46,510 nucleotides of DNA. Source: Bacillota bacterium. GTDB lineage: Bacteria > Bacillota > Clostridia > Acetivibrionales > Acetivibrionaceae. The notes below the pieces were generated by a model. That model searched no databases. It was given only the letters and a program-made list of their open reading frames with translations, and was not told the DNA's origin. Below, piece after piece: positions 42,730-46,510 of the stretch. Every line of letters starts with the position of its first letter. The first letter of the stretch is position 1. Location of the stretch: positions 1 to 46,510 of the forward strand of contig JAEZUI010000242.1 of NCBI GenBank assembly GCA_023421115.1, given 5' to 3'. A program made the translations under genes and the position numbers.

Positions 42730-44739
42730 TTAGGGTTCCTCTTTTTTATAATCTTGCATATATTCCATTATGGCATTTTTTAGCTTTTCTTTGGCTTCTT
42801 CCACAGTCGCCCCTTGTAGCTGGGCTCCTGCAACTGTCATATGACCTCCACCACCTAGCTTTTCCAATATCATCTGAACATTTACATCACCTGATGACCT
42901 GCCGCTAATAGAAATACCACCATTAACAACACTCATTACAAAAGCTGCTTTAACACCAGAAAGATTTACCAGCTGATCTGCAGCTTGAGCAGAAATTAAT
43001 GTACAGTTCTTAACGATTGGAGAACAAACCGAAATAGCGATATTTTCCATAAAAATTTCTGCATCTTTAACAGTATTAGATACATTAACATAGGTATCTA
43101 TATCATTCTGAAATAACTGCTTTACCGTCACAGTATCAACACCCTGTCTTCTCAAAAAGGCCGCTGCTTCAAAAGTCCTGACACCAGTTTTGAAGGTAAA
43201 GTTTTTTGTATCCACTACAATTCCCGCATATAAAGCTTCTGCTTCTATAGGCTTTAATTTTATTTTCTCTTCAATATACTGTAGAATTTCTGTTACAAGT
43301 TCACAGGTAGAAGAAGCATAGGTCTCGTGATATGTAAGAACTGCTTCCTGCAAATAATCTGCTCCTCTCCTATGATGATCGATTACTACAACTTGATCGG
43401 TATATCTTATCAAATCGGGTGCTTCAGTATATTTAGGCCTGTGAGTATCTACAATTACGAGCAAAGTATTTTTGTTTGCTTTATCTAAAGCATCGGTAGT
43501 AGCTATAAAAATATTTTCATACTCATTACTTTTCTCAATCTTTGAAACAAACTTATCTATTGTTGGGTTTGAACTATTTAGTACAATATATACTTCCTTT
43601 TTACGGTTCTTTGCCATCCTATAAATTCCTATAGCAGCACCAAGACAATCAATATCGCAATTCTGGTGTCCCATTATCATAACATTTGACGCTTGGTCAA
43701 TCAACTCTCTTAAGGCATATGAAATAACTCTTGCCTTAACCCTTGTCCTCTTTTCGAGTTCCCTAGACTTACCTCCGTAGAAAGTAAAATCCTTGCTATC
43801 CTTTATAACAACTTGGTCTCCACCTCTACCTAATGCGATATCTATAGAGGCACTTGCATACTTGAAGTTGTCCCAAAGTGAATTTCCATTTAATCCAAAT
43901 CCAATGCTAAGAGTCACGGGAATTTTATTACCATGGTTAATTTCCTTTACACTATCTAAAATATCAAATTTTTTATCTTCAAATTCCTTCATATGTTTAT
44001 ATGCAAAAATAATAAGGTACCGATCTCTTTCATACTTTTTAACAATACCACCGGTATTCTTCATCCACTGACTTATTTTTGTATCGATTTCAGCAAGCGT
44101 TTGAGGTCGTTTAGCATCTTCGGTACTTTGGAGTAAATCGTCATAATTGTCAATAACAATAAGGCCTATAGTTACTTTTTCTTCAATGTACTTCTTTTTC
44201 ATATTTACAAGCTCAGTATTGTCAACAAAATATAAAAGGAGTATAAATCCATCCTCATCAATTTTTCTATCTACTTTTACAAAATTCCCTAATACAGTGA
44301 AATTTCTGTTTTCTATGACAATTTCTTTTGAGAAATTGTTTTGTTTATTTTCAATATTATTAGGAGCTAGCTCTTTCACAAAAGAGTGAATTGTTTTCTC
44401 TAAAAGCTCTACACCTCCGAAAATTTCCTTTGAAGATGAATTATACCAAATTATTGTTCCATCAACCTCCAACACCACTAGAGGCATTGGAAAATTTAGC
44501 AGTGTATCTTTAGTTGCTCTATCTATATTAATAGTAAGATTTTCTATGTATCGGGTAATTTCCTTGTGCCTTACATAATTTGATCTATAATTATAATACA
44601 CCAGAAAAATAAATATTACAAAGCCAGGCATGGCAATTCGATAATCCAAAAAAGCTATTACAACTAAAAGGATAAATATTGCCCATAGATAAAAACCTGC
44701 CTTTGGAATAAAAATTCCCGAATGCTTTTTACTATCCAT
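42730..44739 (-). CDS. gdpP: Cyclic-di-AMP phosphodiesterase GdpP (YybT family)
   Basis: Membrane enzyme that hydrolyses c-di-AMP, so tuning turgor, potassium and wall homeostasis. 669 residues: two membrane helices (about 13-50), a PAS-like domain (about 70-170), a degenerate GGDEF domain (about 185-320, with the GGDEF motif replaced by ERDRY, so no cyclase activity is expected), then the DHH domain (MGHQNCDIDCLGAA, VDTHRP, DHHRR, YAGIVVDTKNF) and DHHA1 with GGGGHMTVAGAQL. The metal ligands for phosphodiesterase activity are present. The start has GGGAG nine bases upstream. It precedes rplI by 24 bases. Confidence 0.96.
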   Translation of the reverse strand: MDSKKHSGIFIPKAGFYLWAIFILLVVIAFLDYRIAMPGFVIFIFLVYYNYRSNYVRHKEITRYIENLTINIDRATKDTLLNFPMPLVVLEVDGTIIWYNSSSKEIFGGVELLEKTIHSFVKELAPNNIENKQNNFSKEIVIENRNFTVLGNFVKVDRKIDEDGFILLLYFVDNTELVNMKKKYIEEKVTIGLIVIDNYDDLLQSTEDAKRPQTLAEIDTKISQWMKNTGGIVKKYERDRYLIIFAYKHMKEFEDKKFDILDSVKEINHGNKIPVTLSIGFGLNGNSLWDNFKYASASIDIALGRGGDQVVIKDSKDFTFYGGKSRELEKRTRVKARVISYALRELIDQASNVMIMGHQNCDIDCLGAAIGIYRMAKNRKKEVYIVLNSSNPTIDKFVSKIEKSNEYENIFIATTDALDKANKNTLLVIVDTHRPKYTEAPDLIRYTDQVVVIDHHRRGADYLQEAVLTYHETYASSTCELVTEILQYIEEKIKLKPIEAEALYAGIVVDTKNFTFKTGVRTFEAAAFLRRQGVDTVTVKQLFQNDIDTYVNVSNTVKDAEIFMENIAISVCSPIVKNCTLISAQAADQLVNLSGVKAAFVMSVVNGGISISGRSSGDVNVQMILEKLGGGGHMTVAGAQLQGATVEEAKEKLKNAIMEYMQDYKKEEP

Positions 44740-44770
44740 AATGCTTTCTCCCTATATAGGTATCTTTGGT

Positions 44771-45112
44771 CTATTTATTGTTTTTTATCCTTGAACTGTT
44801 TAAGTGCCTTGAGAGTTCGGATAAGTCACCATAATACTTTTCCACATCATGGTTTTCAATCAAACCGAGTTTAACCTTATTCTCAATTTTTAGTTCGATT
44901 GAGTTATAGCTTATACCTAAACGTCTACCTAACAAATAGCATATCAAAATTATATTTGACAAAGTATCTGAAACTGATTCATGCACCTCTTCCTTAGCTC
45001 CATTTACTAAAACCCTAAAGAGATTTGCAACATCTGTCAGTATCTCACTCTTAAGCCATTCAATTATCTTTATGTTCCTAGTTATGTCAATCTCTTTGTC
45101 GAATAAAGCCAT
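44771..45112 (-). CDS. MazG-like family protein
   Basis: 113 residues. The pattern DITRNIKIIEWLKSEILTDV, then GAKEEVHESVSDTLSNIILICYLLGRRLG, matches the small MazG-like proteins of Clostridia, an all-alpha NTP-pyrophosphatase-like fold. The paired acidic residues of the helix EEVHESVSD may form the metal site. GGAGTGG precedes the ATG. It is 31 bases before gdpP, so co-transcribed. A house-cleaning nucleotide hydrolase is a reasonable guess, not shown. Confidence 0.82.
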   Translation of the reverse strand: MALFDKEIDITRNIKIIEWLKSEILTDVANLFRVLVNGAKEEVHESVSDTLSNIILICYLLGRRLGISYNSIELKIENKVKLGLIENHDVEKYYGDLSELSRHLNSSRIKNNK

Positions 45113-45206
45113 AAAACCACTCCATTAGTATTATTAAAAACAAACAACATGTGCCATATATTATAACACTAATAGTTTTTGAAATGTGAAATTTCCCAAA
45201 AAAACA

Positions 45207-46046
45207 TTAAAATACCCTTACAACAAACTCGGGATAAGAGCCTAAAAACTTATAAAAAGATACTTTTCTTTGCACCATCGTCAGTGCATCCCTTACATCC
45301 TCATCCTCTACATGGCCTTTTAAATCTACAAAAAATATGTATTTTCCAAGTCTGTCCTTTGCAGGTCTTGATTCGATTCTAGTCATGTTTATATCCCAGA
45401 GGCTGAATATATCCAATACCCTATAGAGACTTCCAGGCTTATCTTCTGTTGAAAACACTATTGAAGTCTTATTCATTTCAGCTTTATTGGCTGGGGTTTT
45501 TGACAGTACTACAAAACGTGTGAAGTTATTCCTACTATCTTGAATACCCTCAGCAAGAATATCTAGTCCATATACCTCTGCCGCAGTAACGGAGCCTATT
45601 GCAGCCATATTAAAGTTGCACTCGGCAATTTCTCTTGCCGCTTCTGCAGTACTATATGTGAACCTTATCTCCGCGGCATTAAAAATATTTTCTAGATAAT
45701 TTCTACATTGTCCTATCGGCTGTGGATGAGAAAGAATATGTTTAATGCTTTCTATATTTGTACCTTTTCTTACTAAGAGATTTTGTTTAACCTCAATGGC
45801 TATCTCTGCTTTTATCTTAAGATCAACATCAGTTGCAAGTGTGTCAAGTGTCGCGCTCACTGCTCCTTCTAAGGAATTCTCAATGGGGACAATTCCTTCA
45901 TCGATTTCATCCTTATTTACTGCGTGTATAATCTCTGCAAACGTATTATATGCACATTCAATAAAATCCTTCTCGCCTTTTTTGTACTCAAGCAGTGCTT
46001 CCTGTGAAAAAGTACCTTTAGGTCCTAAAAATCCGATTTTTAACAT
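45207..46046 (-). CDS. pheA: Prephenate dehydratase
   Basis: Converts prephenate to phenylpyruvate in phenylalanine synthesis. 279 residues: catalytic domain with LGPKGTFSQEAL, VPIENSLEGAV, ESIKHILSHPQPIGQCRNYL and the signature NNFTRFVVL; then a C-terminal ACT domain (about 200-279, KTSIVFSTEDKPGSLYRVLD, ESRPAK) that gives feedback inhibition by phenylalanine. Mono-functional, without a chorismate mutase part. The frame opens with ATG 46052, which touches the AAAGGGG ribosome site; ATG 46046, six bases further, is preferred. It is the first gene of a possible pheA-mazG-like-gdpP-rplI-dnaB series. Confidence 0.95.
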   Translation of the reverse strand: MLKIGFLGPKGTFSQEALLEYKKGEKDFIECAYNTFAEIIHAVNKDEIDEGIVPIENSLEGAVSATLDTLATDVDLKIKAEIAIEVKQNLLVRKGTNIESIKHILSHPQPIGQCRNYLENIFNAAEIRFTYSTAEAAREIAECNFNMAAIGSVTAAEVYGLDILAEGIQDSRNNFTRFVVLSKTPANKAEMNKTSIVFSTEDKPGSLYRVLDIFSLWDINMTRIESRPAKDRLGKYIFFVDLKGHVEDEDVRDALTMVQRKVSFYKFLGSYPEFVVRVF

Positions 46047-46084
46047 ATACATCCCCTTTGTTAAAGTATCAAAACATTATATAT

Positions 46085-46113
46085 ATAATACCATTACTTT
46101 TTAAAATTTTAAA
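46085..46113 (-). promoter_or_regulatory. Candidate pheA promoter
   Basis: TTTAAA (46108-46113) and TATTAT (46085-46090) lie 17 bases apart on the minus strand, about 38 bases before the pheA start. No T-box or leader-peptide attenuator was seen. Confidence 0.4.
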
Positions 46114-46264
46114 CAGGATTTAAAATGTGGGGAGTATATGTTTATATTCTAATAGTGAGGCTCAAGAAAAAATCGTTTACATACAAATTTATTATGCTTT
46201 AGTTACTGTCCAAGTTTGTTGTGCTGTGATTTTGGAAACTGTATGAAGGGGAGTGCCTATTGTT

Positions 46265-46510
46265 TTAGTGTCAAACGACTCCATTACAAGACCTTCGCAT
46301 AGAAGCTGTAGAATGCCGTTCGGCAGACAGATGAACGATATTTTGCTGTGCAAAAATCGTACCTCAGCTTGATAATTTTCGCACGCGTCTATGGGACATC
46401 CTGTCCCGAGACGCTAAAAATGCCATCCGTGGCATTTTTGCTTCAAATTATCAAGCTTTCGGCAACAGCTTCTAATGCTCAGGTCAAGTAATTGCGTCAT
46501 TTGACACTAA
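46265..46510. mobile_element. MITE-like element with long terminal inverted repeats and nested hairpins
   Basis: The ends read TTAGTGTCAAA (46265-46275) and TTTGACACTAA (46500-46510), a perfect 11-bp inverted repeat. The match continues inward, imperfectly, for about 45 bases to AGAAGCTGT (46301-46309) against ACAGCTTCT (46465-46473). Inside are: TGCCG/CGGCA (46314-46325); CGATaTTTTGC/GCAAAAaTCG (46336-46359); a 13-bp stem AGCTTGATAATTT (46366-46378) with AAATTATCAAGCT (46445-46457), enclosing GCGTCT/AGACGC with inner GGGACA/TGTCCC (46385-46414) and AAAAATGCCA/TGGCATTTTT (46416-46439). There is no transposase or open frame. The window ends at its last base, so a target duplication cannot be checked. 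Confidence 0.7.

Noticed and set aside
43750..44200. GGDEF domain of GdpP as an active diguanylate cyclase
   Set aside because: The signature motif is absent (ERDRY in place of GGDEF); degenerate GGDEF is normal for this family.
46053..46140. T-box or attenuator leader for pheA
   Set aside because: No T-box sequence, Phe-rich leader peptide or terminator pair was seen before the gene.

Overview
The window is low-GC DNA from a Gram-positive anaerobe of the class Clostridia. This rests on conserved Firmicutes gene neighbourhoods (ywlC-ywlE-rpiB-upp-comEB-tagO-wecB-atp; dnaX-ybaB-recR next to a Bacillus-type SRP RNA; gdpP-rplI-dnaB; tilS-hpt-ftsH), a SAM-I riboswitch before metK, strong AGGAGG ribosome binding sites with many TTG and GTG starts, and S-layer-homology (SLH) surface proteins. 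A large surface-anchored GH10 xylanase points to a plant-polysaccharide degrader, possibly near the Acetivibrio/Ruminiclostridium group. The genus is my inference and was not checked against any database.

Layout. Positions 1-3908 (minus strand) hold the front half of an F-type ATP synthase operon (atpI-B-E-F-H-A; atpA runs off the left edge), with an unusual GC-rich, hairpin-rich spacer between atpE and atpF. Positions 4335-12218 (minus) carry envelope, nucleotide and translation housekeeping genes: wecB, tagO, a dCMP deaminase, upp, rpiB, ywlE, ywlC, a ZIP metal transporter and prfA. Positions 12507-20305 are the main accessory region. It holds a small HTH-like orphan, a gene for an HTH-FHA fusion (minus), and a divergent plus-strand operon encoding an RCC1-repeat/proline-rich/SLH surface protein, a small single-pass membrane protein and a transmembrane Ser/Thr kinase with an extracellular beta-propeller. 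Positions 20452-22080 hold a DUF2089/DUF4097 pair, and 22395-26783 the 1462-residue xylanase.

Positions 27624-46046 (minus) return to housekeeping: recR, ybaB, dnaX, SRP RNA, a decayed gene, recD2, a small glycosyltransferase-like membrane protein, metK with its riboswitch, a FlK-like thioesterase, ftsH, hpt, tilS, dnaB, rplI, gdpP, a MazG-like protein and pheA. The window ends exactly at the end of a 246-bp element with imperfect terminal inverted repeats of about 45 bp and nested hairpins, which looks like a MITE or a mobile structured element.

How the parts fit. TagO and WecB act in making the lipid-linked wall polymer precursors on which SLH proteins usually depend, and two SLH proteins are encoded here. 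The best candidate for an undescribed system is 13129-20305: a wall-anchored propeller protein, a small membrane protein and a kinase with an outward-facing propeller, opposite a DNA-binding FHA protein. Its parts suggest a surface-to-gene phospho-signalling module. The co-orientation, the shared divergent promoter region and the domains are visible in the sequence; the circuit is inference.
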